DNA of 17,747 nt from JAJISK01 sp046759185 (GCA_046759185.1 JBHIBO010000029.1:1-17747); one strand, 5' to 3'; shown: positions 1 to 7,032, counted from the first letter of the stretch. The notes: generated by a model from the letters alone, not told the origin. A program made the numbers and translations.

Positions 1-1020
1 GCCCTTGACCTTCACATCCCGAGGGTCGTAGAACTTGGGCGAGGCGCGGCTCAGGACGAGCATCTTGGGGCCGTCGACCTTCTCCAGAAGGTCCTTTACG
101 GCGGCGAAGAACCCGTCGAGCCCCTCGGATCGCTCGTAGTCGTCGAAGACGAGGATGGCGTCCGCGCCCTCCAGGCTTCGCTCGAGGAGGTAGAGAACCT
201 CTGGAATGTCCAGGCGTTCATGGGTGTCCACGTACATGAGGAGCTCCTTCTTGCTCAGGTGGGCCAGGAACTCCCCCATGTCGTGGACGAGGTTCCGCAA
301 GGTGCTCCACTCTCGGAACCGGTACCAGAAGACGTTGGTCTTCCCCTGGAGGTCCATCACCAGCTTCGCGGCCAGGGTGGTCTTCCCGACGCCCGGAAGA
401 CCGTGAAGAACCAGGATCCAGTTCTCGGGGGCCGTGTACCACTCGCGGAGGCTCTCTTGTTCCGCTTCCCGGTCGAAGAAGTGCCGAATGCGGGGCATGG
501 CCCCGAGGTAGGCGACCTTCTTGTGTCGGGAGACTATCGCCTCAACGAACCGCGGTACATCCAGAGTGCCGCGGCTGATATGGCAGACCACATCGACGAG
601 GCGGGCGTGGACGGGGAGCTCCCTGGGGACGTCCGTGACCCGCAGACGTTGGAGTTCCCCCGAGGGGCGGAGGACCTTGACCGTGGTCGCCTCCACCTTC
701 CGGCGGATCTTCTGGGCCTCCATCTGCCCCCGCGGCGTGAGGAAGTAGACGGTCCGTCGAATCTTCCCCGAGGGGACGTGGGCCCGCCGACCGTACAGGA
801 GGCCGCGCCCCTCCATCTCCTGGAGAATCTTGGAGCACGTGCTTCGTCCGGCCAGGACCACCTCGGCGATCCCAAACTGGGTCAGCTCGTCCGGGGCCTC
901 CAGCTCGTTCTCGTAGATACCGTACTCCGAGAGGTGAAGGAGAATCCGTTCGCGAATCGAGAAGAAGAATTTCTTCTTGTAGTAGCTCTTTCTCCCCCCG
1001 CGTGTCAGCCTCGCGGTCAT
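1..1020 (-). CDS. Winged-helix STAND/AAA-type ATPase, 3'-truncated by window edge
   Basis: The reading frame is open for 340 codons from an ATG at 1020 to the window edge with no stop, so the C-terminus is missing. Residues about 20-110 are a basic winged-helix (MarR-like) region. FFDREAEQESL at about 181-191 precedes the nucleotide-binding domain, as in archaeal STAND/NB-ARC-like ATPases. Walker A is GLPGVGKTT at 207-215, and a Walker B-like strand ILVFDD lies near 289-294, followed by KMLVLSR, probably a sensor strand. A TATA-like box (CTTTTATT on this strand) lies 22-29 nt before the ATG, which fits a leaderless transcript and supports this start. Known family role: ATP-dependent signalling or regulatory switches. 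The partner and signal are unknown. It is divergent from the aldehyde dehydrogenase gene. Confidence 0.82.
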   Translation of the reverse strand, partial: MTARLTRGGRKSYYKKKFFFSIRERILLHLSEYGIYENELEAPDELTQFGIAEVVLAGRSTCSKILQEMEGRGLLYGRRAHVPSGKIRRTVYFLTPRGQMEAQKIRRKVEATTVKVLRPSGELQRLRVTDVPRELPVHARLVDVVCHISRGTLDVPRFVEAIVSRHKKVAYLGAMPRIRHFFDREAEQESLREWYTAPENWILVLHGLPGVGKTTLAAKLVMDLQGKTNVFWYRFREWSTLRNLVHDMGEFLAHLSKKELLMYVDTHERLDIPEVLYLLERSLEGADAILVFDDYERSEGLDGFFAAVKDLLEKVDGPKMLVLSRASPKFYDPRDVKVKG

Positions 1021-1041
1021 ACGGCGCAAAAGATACGTTGG

Positions 1042-1049
1042 AATAAAAG
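1042..1049 (-). promoter_or_regulatory. TATA-like box of the STAND ATPase gene
   Basis: CTTTTATT on the minus strand, 22-29 nt upstream of the ATG at 1020. This spacing predicts transcription starting at or next to the start codon. No Shine-Dalgarno sequence is visible between them. Confidence 0.5.
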
Positions 1050-1138
1050 GGTTCTTCCGGCGCGGAATGTTCCAAACTCGGCCTTCTACAGGTCCCCGCG
1101 ATGACCGCGGAAGACCCGTCGCCCTCCCCAACAAACGG

Positions 1139-1165
1139 TTTAAGGGGAGAGGGGCTAGGAGCCCC
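1139..1165 (+). promoter_or_regulatory. Promoter and inverted repeat upstream of the aldehyde dehydrogenase
   Basis: TTTAAG at 1139-1144 is a TATA-like box about 39 nt before the ATG at 1180, predicting a start site near 1167 and a leader of about 13 nt. A perfect 6-bp inverted repeat with a 3-nt centre, GGGGCT-AGG-AGCCCC at 1151-1165, sits between the box and the predicted start site. A repressor could occlude the polymerase there. The box is supported by position; the operator role is inferred. Confidence 0.4.
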
Positions 1166-1179
1166 CCAGGGGCGATGGC

Positions 1180-2631
1180 ATGGGGATTGACCAATACCAG
1201 CTCTTCATCGACGGCGCCTGGCGCGAGAGCCACGGGGGTGCCACATTTGAGAGTATTGACCCCGCGACGAACGAACCCCTGGCGGAGGTGGCCCTGGGGG
1301 GCAAGGAGGACGTGGACGCCGCCGTGGATGCCGCCCGGGCCGCTCTCGAGGGGATGGAGTGGGGGCAGCTGGATGGCGCCGCTCGGGGCCGCCTGCTTCG
1401 ACGGATGGCGGACCTGATCCGGGAACGGGCGGACGAGCTGGCTCGCCTCGAGAGCCTCGACAACGGCAAGACCCTCAGGGAAGCCCGAGGCGACGTCGGA
1501 TATGTGGCCTGGACCTGGGAGTACTTCGCCGGGCTCGCCGACAAGATCGAAGGGAAGACGATTCCTGTGCCCGGCGCGCGCTTCGACTATACCCGGGTGG
1601 AACCCCTGGGGGTGACGGCACACATCGTTCCGTGGAACTATCCCCTGGTTCTGGGGTCACGGGGAATCGCCCCGGCGCTGGCGGCTGGGAACACCGCCGT
1701 CGTCAAGCCCTCCAGCTCAGCACCCTTGACGAATCTGAAGCTTGCGGAACTCGCCAAGGAGGCGGGGCTCCCCGACGGCGTTTACAACGTCGTCCCCGGG
1801 TCAGGACGGGAAACGGGCCAGACCCTCGCCAGCCATGCCGGCCTTGACAGCATCACCTTCACGGGGTCGGTGGATACGGGGCGCGCCATCATGCGGGCGG
1901 CTGCCGAGCACATCGTCCCGGTTATCCTGGAGTTGGGGGGCAAGTGTCCGAACGTCGTCCTGGAGGATGCCGACGTGGCCAGGGCCCAGCGTGGCGCCCT
2001 CCGTGGCATCTTCACCAACGCCGGGCAGATGTGTTGGGCGGGGTCTCGCCTGCTCCTGCCGGCGTCCGCGCAGGAGACCTTCCTCAAGGAATTTAGGACC
2101 AAGGCCGAAGGCCTGGTTGTCGGGCCCGGGTCGGCCCCGGACAGTCAGATGGGTCCCTTGGTCTCCCCGGCCCAGGAGGAGCAGGTCCTCCGCTACGTCG
2201 AGATCGGCCAGCGCGAGGGCGCAACGCTCCTGGCGGGCGGGGAGAAGGTTGAGGAGGGTGACCTCGCCAAGGGTAACTTCGTTCGACCGACGGTGTTCAC
2301 GGACGTGACGTCCGACATGACCATCGCCAAGGAGGAGATCTTCGGTCCCGTCCTCAGCGTATTGACCTTCGAGGACGAGGAGGAGGCGATTCAGATCGCG
2401 AACGACACGGGCTTCGGCCTGTGTGCCGGGGTGTGGACACAGAACCTCGCTCGGGCCCACCGCATGGCCGCAAGCCTCCAAGCCGGGATCGTGTCCGTGA
2501 ACGAGTTCCCCATCACCTTTCCGCAGACGCCCTTCGGCGGGTACAAGGAAAGCGGTATCGGCCGGGAGCAAGGGCTGGACGCCGTCTACCACTATTCGCG
2601 CGTGAAGAATGTCCTGATTAACCTCCTCTAG
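1180..2631 (+). CDS. NAD(P)-dependent aldehyde dehydrogenase
   Basis: A full-length 483-aa member of the ALDH superfamily, which oxidises aldehydes to carboxylates with NAD(P)+ in the cytoplasm. Visible key residues are N153 in PWNYP, K176 in VVKPSSSAP (cofactor), the nucleotide-binding turn FTGSVDTG at 227-234, the general base E251 in ELGGK, the nucleophile C285 in NAGQMCWAG, and E386 in KEEIFGP. The domain order is normal. The pattern resembles the betaine/lactaldehyde/aliphatic ALDH branch, but the substrate cannot be read from sequence. The ATG at 1180 is the in-frame start; the ATG at 1175 is out of frame. It has its own promoter. The next gene begins a salvage block that could generate short aldehydes, so a link is possible but unproven. 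Confidence 0.93.
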   Translation: MGIDQYQLFIDGAWRESHGGATFESIDPATNEPLAEVALGGKEDVDAAVDAARAALEGMEWGQLDGAARGRLLRRMADLIRERADELARLESLDNGKTLREARGDVGYVAWTWEYFAGLADKIEGKTIPVPGARFDYTRVEPLGVTAHIVPWNYPLVLGSRGIAPALAAGNTAVVKPSSSAPLTNLKLAELAKEAGLPDGVYNVVPGSGRETGQTLASHAGLDSITFTGSVDTGRAIMRAAAEHIVPVILELGGKCPNVVLEDADVARAQRGALRGIFTNAGQMCWAGSRLLLPASAQETFLKEFRTKAEGLVVGPGSAPDSQMGPLVSPAQEEQVLRYVEIGQREGATLLAGGEKVEEGDLAKGNFVRPTVFTDVTSDMTIAKEEIFGPVLSVLTFEDEEEAIQIANDTGFGLCAGVWTQNLARAHRMAASLQAGIVSVNEFPITFPQTPFGGYKESGIGREQGLDAVYHYSRVKNVLINLL

Positions 2632-2886
2632 TGCATCAAGAACCAAGTACGAAGGCAACACAGACTCGAGTGGCTGATCATCCTAGTCTTTGTTGGGACG
2701 AACCGGGTCTTCGGGGGTGTGTTCGTGTGGGCGCTGGGAACATCGGTCTCATTTCGGGAGCCGCCCTAGCAGCCGGGGTGACCCTCACCACGTACTTCGC
2801 TGTCAGAAATCGCTTTAGCGGCTCGTAGGGACAGCGGTCGTTCCTGGAAAGCGTGATCTCCGCTCCCCAGTTCTGGCTATGAAACC
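2632..2886 (+). other. Spacer with weak, hydrophobic small reading frames
   Basis: This spacer lies between the aldehyde dehydrogenase and the phosphorylase operon. It has no convincing gene. Two overlapping frames encode hydrophobic segments. One starts at a GTG at 2631 overlapping the ALDH stop codon (65 aa, ending at 2828, with segment NIGLISGAALAAGVTLTTYF). The other is the ALDH frame continued past its TAG to a second TAG at 2767-2769 (segment WLIILVFVGTNRVFGGVFVW). Neither has its own clear promoter or Shine-Dalgarno. They may be chance, a decayed membrane-protein gene, or a small translated ORF. Confidence 0.3.
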
Positions 2887-2893
2887 TTTTATC
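2887..2893 (+). promoter_or_regulatory. TATA-like box of the phosphorylase-deaminase-hpt operon
   Basis: TTTTATC lies 23-29 nt before the GTG at 2916, the distance expected for leaderless transcription. It supports the GTG as the true start and this point as the head of the three-gene operon. Confidence 0.5.
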
Positions 2894-2915
2894 AACGCGC
2901 GAGTTCCAACGCCCG

Positions 2916-3626
2916 GTGACCATCCTACTCGGCATCATCGGCGGCTCGGGCCTCTCGTACTCGGGGGCATTTGATACGTCCGCAGGTGAGGAGGTCGATA
3001 CGCCCCACGGGCCTCCGTCCTCTCCGGTCGAAGCCGGGGAGCGCATCGTCTTCCTGGCGCGTCACGGGATGGATCATCAGATTCCCCCCCATCGCATCAA
3101 CCACCGGGCCAACCTCTGGGCGTTGAAGGAGGCCAAGGTGTCCGCGGTGGTGGGCAGCTGCTCGGTGGGCTCGTTACAGACGGAGATCGCCCCCGGAAAC
3201 CTCGTGGTTCCTGACGACTACGTTTCCTTCTGGGACGTCCCGGCCTACTACGATGACCAGGTGCAACACATCACGCCGTCCCTGGATCCGGATCTCCGGG
3301 AGCGGCTCGTTCGAGCCGCTAAGGCGCGGGACGTCCCCGTCCAGGATGGGGGGGTCTACGTCCAGACGCGGGGACCCCGCCTTGAGACGAAGGCCGAGAT
3401 TCGCATCCTACGCGAATTTGGAGACCTCCTGGGGATGACCATGGCCACCGAGGCTACCCTCGCCCAAGAGCTGGGCCTCCGCTACGCGAGCCTGTGCAGC
3501 GTGGACAATTACGGCCATGGCATTACGAAAGAACCGCCGACCTTCGAGGACCTTCGCCGGACCCAGGAATCGAACGGTCGGGTCGTCCGGAACGTGCTGC
3601 AGGCCCTCCTGGAGAGGATGGAGTGA
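2916..3626 (+). CDS. MTAP/PNP-family phosphorylase, probably 6-oxopurine (methylthioinosine) specific
   Basis: A 236-aa nucleoside phosphorylase of the MTAP branch of PNP family 2. It cleaves a 5'-substituted purine nucleoside with phosphate to a base and a pentose 1-phosphate. Visible features are IIGGSG at 7-12 (phosphate site), ARHG at 48-51, RINHRAN at 60-66, VGSCSVGSL at 79-87 and GMTMATEA at 173-180. In MTA phosphorylases two Asp residues in a TDYD motif bind the adenine amino group. Here the aligned motif is DNYG (197-200), so Asn198 replaces the first Asp and Gly200 the second. That is the pattern of phosphorylases using 6-oxopurines such as methylthioinosine or inosine. Its operon partners, a deaminase and hypoxanthine phosphoribosyltransferase, fit this reading. 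The GTG start is supported by a TATA-like box 23-29 nt upstream. The stop overlaps the next start (GTGA). Family is certain; specificity is inferred. Confidence 0.88.
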   Translation: MTILLGIIGGSGLSYSGAFDTSAGEEVDTPHGPPSSPVEAGERIVFLARHGMDHQIPPHRINHRANLWALKEAKVSAVVGSCSVGSLQTEIAPGNLVVPDDYVSFWDVPAYYDDQVQHITPSLDPDLRERLVRAAKARDVPVQDGGVYVQTRGPRLETKAEIRILREFGDLLGMTMATEATLAQELGLRYASLCSVDNYGHGITKEPPTFEDLRRTQESNGRVVRNVLQALLERME

Positions 3627-4876
3627 GCCTTCTCGTCCGCGACGCCCTGTTGGACGGCCGGCCTCAGGACGTCTACCTCGAGGAGGAGCGGATCGTCGAG
3701 ATTGGGCGACGCCAGGAGGCGGATCACGTCATCGACGGCCGGGACAAGGCCTGTCTCCCAGGGTTGGTGAACGGGCATACGCACGCCGCCATGACCCTCC
3801 TTCGGGGCTACGCCGACGACATGAACCTGCAGGATTGGCTGGAGCGGCGGATCCTGCCTATGGAGGCGAAGGTTCGACCCGAGGATATCTACTGGGGAAC
3901 GAAACTCGCATGCCTGGAGATGATTCGGAGCGGCACGACGACCTTCAACGACATGTATTTCTTCATGGAAGAGGCCGCACGCGCCGTCGCGGACATGGGC
4001 CTCCGGGCCGTCCTTTCCTACGGCATCGCCGACCGCTTCGACGAGGTGAAGGCCGAGGCCGAGCTGAAGGCCACGGATGGGTTCCTGCGCTTTGTCCGGC
4101 AGTTGGGCAACCCACGGGTTCAGGCCGCAGTGGGCCCCCACGCCATCTACACCGTCTCGGCAGGCACCCTGTCGGCGGCCAAGAGACTGGCGGTGGATGA
4201 GGGGCTGAAGGTTCACTTCCACCTAGCGGAAACGAAGGATGAGGTCGAGGCATCCCGGGAGCGGTACGGGAAGGGTCCCGTTCGTGCCCTCGACGAGATG
4301 GGCTTTCTCGGAGAGTGGCTCGTCGCCGCGCACTGCGTATGGCTCGACAAACGAGACGCACGCATCCTGGGGGAGCGCGGGGTGAGTGCCATCCACAACC
4401 CCACCTCCAACATGAAGCTCGCCGTGGGCCGAGCTTTTCCCTATCCGGCGCTGCGATCCGCGGGCGTGACGACGGGGCTCGGAACGGACGGGGCCGCCTC
4501 CAACGACAACCTCGACTTGTTTGAGGAGGTGAAGCTCGCATGCCTCCTGCAGAAGTTCGCCACCAACGACCCCACCGTCCTTCCGGCCGGTGAGGCTTGG
4601 AAGATGGCCACCGAGGGGGGCGCGGACGCGCTGGGTCTACGCACGGGTCGCCTGGAAGAGGGAAAACTCGCCGACCTCATCCTGGTCGACCTGCGGAATC
4701 CCCAACTGGTTCCCCAGCACGACCTGACCTCCCTCTTGGCCTACGCGGCGAATGGGTCCGTGGTGGACACGGTGATCTGCGACGGGCGGATCCTCATGCA
4801 AGAGAGGCACGTGGAGGGGGAGGCCGAGATCCTCCAGGAGGCCCGGGACCGCGCCGAGGCACTGAAGGAGCGGTGA
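3623..4876 (+). CDS. mtaD: 5'-methylthioadenosine / S-adenosylhomocysteine / 5'-deoxyadenosine deaminase
   Basis: A 417-aa amidohydrolase-superfamily enzyme that deaminates the adenine of MTA, SAH or 5'-deoxyadenosine to the inosine analogue. The metal and catalytic set is visible: H52 and H54 in GHTHAAM, H200 and E203 in HFHLAE, H237 in VAAHC, and D289 in GLGTDGAAS. Also characteristic are GPHAIYT at 171-177 and NPTSNMKLAVG at 259-269. The archaeal homolog DadD acts broadly on 5'-deoxyadenosine, SAH and MTA, so all three are plausible substrates. I chose the GTG at 3623, which overlaps the previous stop as GTGA and has a purine-rich GGAGAGG just upstream. A longer in-frame start inside the previous gene would add unrelated residues. 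The 3' end also overlaps hpt by GTGA, so the three genes are translationally coupled. Confidence 0.93.
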   Translation: MSLLVRDALLDGRPQDVYLEEERIVEIGRRQEADHVIDGRDKACLPGLVNGHTHAAMTLLRGYADDMNLQDWLERRILPMEAKVRPEDIYWGTKLACLEMIRSGTTTFNDMYFFMEEAARAVADMGLRAVLSYGIADRFDEVKAEAELKATDGFLRFVRQLGNPRVQAAVGPHAIYTVSAGTLSAAKRLAVDEGLKVHFHLAETKDEVEASRERYGKGPVRALDEMGFLGEWLVAAHCVWLDKRDARILGERGVSAIHNPTSNMKLAVGRAFPYPALRSAGVTTGLGTDGAASNDNLDLFEEVKLACLLQKFATNDPTVLPAGEAWKMATEGGADALGLRTGRLEEGKLADLILVDLRNPQLVPQHDLTSLLAYAANGSVVDTVICDGRILMQERHVEGEAEILQEARDRAEALKER

Positions 4877-5436
4877 CCCTGCTCGATCGGTTGCGGGACA
4901 GCCTGAAGGCGAGCCGGGTGGTTCGCCTTGGGGAGTACGATTACTTCCTCCATCCGATTACGGACGGGGTCCCTCCTGCGGACCCCGCACTCGTCGAGGA
5001 GGTTGTGAAGGCCCTCGCCCAGGCCGGGGACTTCGATTGCGACCTGATCGTCGCCGCCGAGGCCATGGGATTCCCCCTGGCGGCCCTCCTCAGCCTCCGG
5101 ACCGGAAAGCCGTACCTGTTCCTTCGCAAGAAGGCCTACGGTCTGCCGGGAGAGGTTTCGGTCCGCCAGGTGACCGGGTACTCCGCGGCCGACCTGTACA
5201 TGAACGACGTGAGGAGCGGGGATCGGGTTGTCGTCGTGGACGACGTCATCAGCACGGGAGGGACCCTGCGAGCCATCGTCGAGGCGCTCCGTCAGGTCGG
5301 CGCCATCGTAGTCGACATTCTCGTCGTGTTCGATAAGATGGAGGACAAGGCAGCGCTCGAGGATACCTTGGGGATTCCTATCAAGACGCTCCTTCGGGTC
5401 GAGGTGGTCAGCGGAAAGGCCGTGGCCCGACCCTAG
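4873..5436 (+). CDS. hpt: Archaeal-type hypoxanthine phosphoribosyltransferase
   Basis: A 187-aa protein, the usual length for archaeal Hpt, which converts hypoxanthine and PRPP to IMP. It carries the family signatures YDYFLHPITDGVP at 22-34, AAEAMGFPLA at 61-70, LRKKAYGLPGE at 84-94 and the PRPP loop VVDDVISTGGT at 121-131. The GTG at 4873 overlaps the deaminase stop, with AAGGAG immediately upstream. A longer frame upstream is a shadow of the deaminase. In context it would capture the hypoxanthine released by the first gene of the operon and return it to the purine pool. Specificity for hypoxanthine over guanine or adenine is assigned from the archaeal Hpt signatures. Confidence 0.9.
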   Translation: MTLLDRLRDSLKASRVVRLGEYDYFLHPITDGVPPADPALVEEVVKALAQAGDFDCDLIVAAEAMGFPLAALLSLRTGKPYLFLRKKAYGLPGEVSVRQVTGYSAADLYMNDVRSGDRVVVVDDVISTGGTLRAIVEALRQVGAIVVDILVVFDKMEDKAALEDTLGIPIKTLLRVEVVSGKAVARP

Positions 5437-5465
5437 CCCACGCCTACCCGAACGGTGTCCGCCGC

Positions 5466-5473
5466 CTATATGA
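5466..5473 (+). promoter_or_regulatory. TATA-like box of the MTA phosphorylase gene
   Basis: CTATATGA, centred about 37 nt before the ATG at 5506, predicts a start site near 5495. It lies downstream of a possible GTG start at 5455, so a transcript from here cannot include that GTG. The ATG at 5506 is therefore preferred. Confidence 0.45.
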
Positions 5474-5505
5474 GGGAGTGCCTCGTTTCTTTCGTCGAGA
5501 GATCG

Positions 5506-6315
5506 ATGTCGAACGCTGCCTCAAACACAGACGGCCCTGCGCCCATCGGCATCATTGGCGGGAGCGGCGTTTACGATGTTTCCCAGGTGAGCGATGTCCG
5601 CTCGATCGAGGTGGATACCCCCTACGGCTCCCCGTCCGCCCCCATTGCCTTGGGCGACTTCCAGGGGGTGCCGATCGCCTTCCTCCCCCGTCACGGCAAA
5701 GGACACACAATCCCGCCCCACGCCATCAACTACCGGGCCAACGTCTGGGCCCTCCACCACCTCGGCGTCCGCCGTATCGTCTCTCCCTCCGCGGTGGGCT
5801 CGTTGAAGGAGGAATACAGACCCGGAGACTTCGTCCTCCCGGACCAGTTCATCGACCACACCAAGACCCGGGCGTACACGTTCTACGATGGAGGGAAGAC
5901 CGTGCACGTCTCCCTCGCGGACCCCTTCTGCCCGACCCTTCGCGAGCACTTCGCCGGTCAGGCCCGGGCCCTCGAGCTGCCTGTCCACGACAGGGGCACC
6001 TACGTGTGCATCGAGGGTCCTCGTTTCTCCACCCGGGCTGAGAGCCGGATGTTTCGTCAGTTCGCGGAGATCATCGGGATGACCGCATGTCCGGAGGCGC
6101 AACTCGCCCGCGAATTGGAGGTCTGTTATCTCGGCATCGCCATGGTCACGGACTACGATGTCTGGGCCGAGAAGCCGGTGGATGTGCAGGAGATCATGAG
6201 AACCCTCGCGGAGAACCAGAGCAAGTCGCAATCGTTGCTAGCGAAGGCAATCCCGACCATCCCCGAGGAGCGTTCCTGCGTCTGTGCCAGCGCCCTCGAA
6301 GGTGCGGAGGTCTGA
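5506..6315 (+). CDS. mtnP: S-methyl-5'-thioadenosine phosphorylase
   Basis: A 269-aa MTA phosphorylase converting MTA and phosphate to adenine and methylthioribose 1-phosphate. It has IIGGSG at 16-21, PRHGKGH at 61-67, HAINYRAN at 72-79, SAVGSL at 95-100, GPRFSTRAES at 171-180 and GMTACPE at 191-197. It keeps TDYDVW at 215-220, with Asp216 and Asp218 in the positions that recognise adenine, unlike its paralog at 2916. The C-terminus carries CVC at 258-260. A C-terminal CXC disulfide motif is known in hyperthermophilic archaeal MTAPs, where it adds thermostability. The ATG at 5506 is chosen because a TATA-like box lies between it and an alternative GTG at 5455. It is separated from hpt by its own promoter and precedes a second phosphoribosyltransferase. 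Confidence 0.93.
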   Translation: MSNAASNTDGPAPIGIIGGSGVYDVSQVSDVRSIEVDTPYGSPSAPIALGDFQGVPIAFLPRHGKGHTIPPHAINYRANVWALHHLGVRRIVSPSAVGSLKEEYRPGDFVLPDQFIDHTKTRAYTFYDGGKTVHVSLADPFCPTLREHFAGQARALELPVHDRGTYVCIEGPRFSTRAESRMFRQFAEIIGMTACPEAQLARELEVCYLGIAMVTDYDVWAEKPVDVQEIMRTLAENQSKSQSLLAKAIPTIPEERSCVCASALEGAEV

Positions 6316-6337
6316 GCCGCCGCCGGCGGGTGCAGGT

Positions 6338-6343
6338 GGGAGG
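6338..6343 (+). promoter_or_regulatory. Ribosome binding site of the COG2236-like phosphoribosyltransferase
   Basis: GGGAGG, 8 nt before the GTG at 6352. It decides this GTG start and suggests translation from a message shared with the phosphorylase gene that ends at 6315. Confidence 0.55.
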
Positions 6344-6351
6344 ACGACACG

Positions 6352-7032
6352 GTGAACGATAACTTTCGGTGCCGGCTGGTCACCTGGGACGAGATCGCGA
6401 CCTGGGCGTTCGGGGTGGGCACGAAGATCAAACAGAGTGACTTCGACCCCGACGTCATTGTCGGGCTCACCCGGGGCGGTTGGGTCGCCGCACGACTCCT
6501 CTGCGACCTCCTCGGGATCAAGCGTCTCTACGCCGTTAAGGTGGAACACTGGGGGGTCACCGCGCAACCCGACGGTAAGGCCCGGCTCGTCCAGGGACTC
6601 ACCACGGATGTCACCGACAGCAACGTCCTCCTCGTGGACGACATCACGGACACGGGGGAGAGTCTTGCACTCGCGAAACAACACGTGGCCGCAGCGAGCC
6701 CCCGGGAGCTCCGCAGCGCGACAGTCCTACACATCACGCATTCGAAGTTCGAGCCCGACTTCTATGAGGTCGAGGTGCCGAAGGACGAGTGGGCCTGGTT
6801 CATTTTCCCTTGGAACCTGCACGAAGACCTCCGCACCATCATTCCCAAAGCACTGGCCGGGAAGGTGCAGTCCGTGGCGGAGATCAAGGACGCCCTCCAC
6901 TCCGGCTTCCAGCTCGATCTCGCGCCCGACTTGATCGAGGACACCCTTCGTGAGCTGGCACAAGCCGGCACGGCCACGAAGAAGGGCAACGGGTATCGCC
7001 TCACCTCCGTCCCTGATGGCGAAGGGGAATAG
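6352..7032 (+). CDS. Phosphoribosyltransferase, COG2236-like, with C-terminal extension
   Basis: A 226-aa type I phosphoribosyltransferase. An N-terminal core (about 1-130) has VIVGLTRGGWVAARLL at 35-50 and the PRPP loop LLVDDITDTGESL at 93-105, close to archaeal and xanthine-guanine-like enzymes annotated in COG2236. DEWAWFIFPW at 145-154 resembles the W-x-x-F-P-W region common to this group. The last 60 or so residues look like a small helical or winged-helix-like add-on (IKDALHSGFQL, LIEDTLRELAQAGTATKK). The GTG start follows a good Shine-Dalgarno. It lies 36 nt after the MTA phosphorylase and is probably co-transcribed. It may salvage the adenine or another purine produced there, but the base it uses cannot be read from sequence. 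Confidence 0.85.
   Translation: MNDNFRCRLVTWDEIATWAFGVGTKIKQSDFDPDVIVGLTRGGWVAARLLCDLLGIKRLYAVKVEHWGVTAQPDGKARLVQGLTTDVTDSNVLLVDDITDTGESLALAKQHVAAASPRELRSATVLHITHSKFEPDFYEVEVPKDEWAWFIFPWNLHEDLRTIIPKALAGKVQSVAEIKDALHSGFQLDLAPDLIEDTLRELAQAGTATKKGNGYRLTSVPDGEGE

Noticed and set aside
220..1104. 294-codon plus-strand frame at the window start
   Set aside because: It is antisense to the STAND ATPase, which has Walker motifs and a promoter. The plus-strand translation is low in sense and shows no domain.
3494..3622. N-terminal extension of the deaminase
   Set aside because: The extra 43 residues read through the preceding phosphorylase in another frame. The GTG at 3623 gives the normal family N-terminus and overlaps the stop.
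4597..4872. 92-residue N-terminal extension of hpt
   Set aside because: It is a shifted frame inside the deaminase gene. The GTG at 4873 gives the expected 187-aa archaeal Hpt.
5455..5505. GTG start adding 17 residues to the MTA phosphorylase
   Set aside because: The TATA-like box lies between this GTG and the ATG at 5506, so a transcript from that promoter would not contain it.
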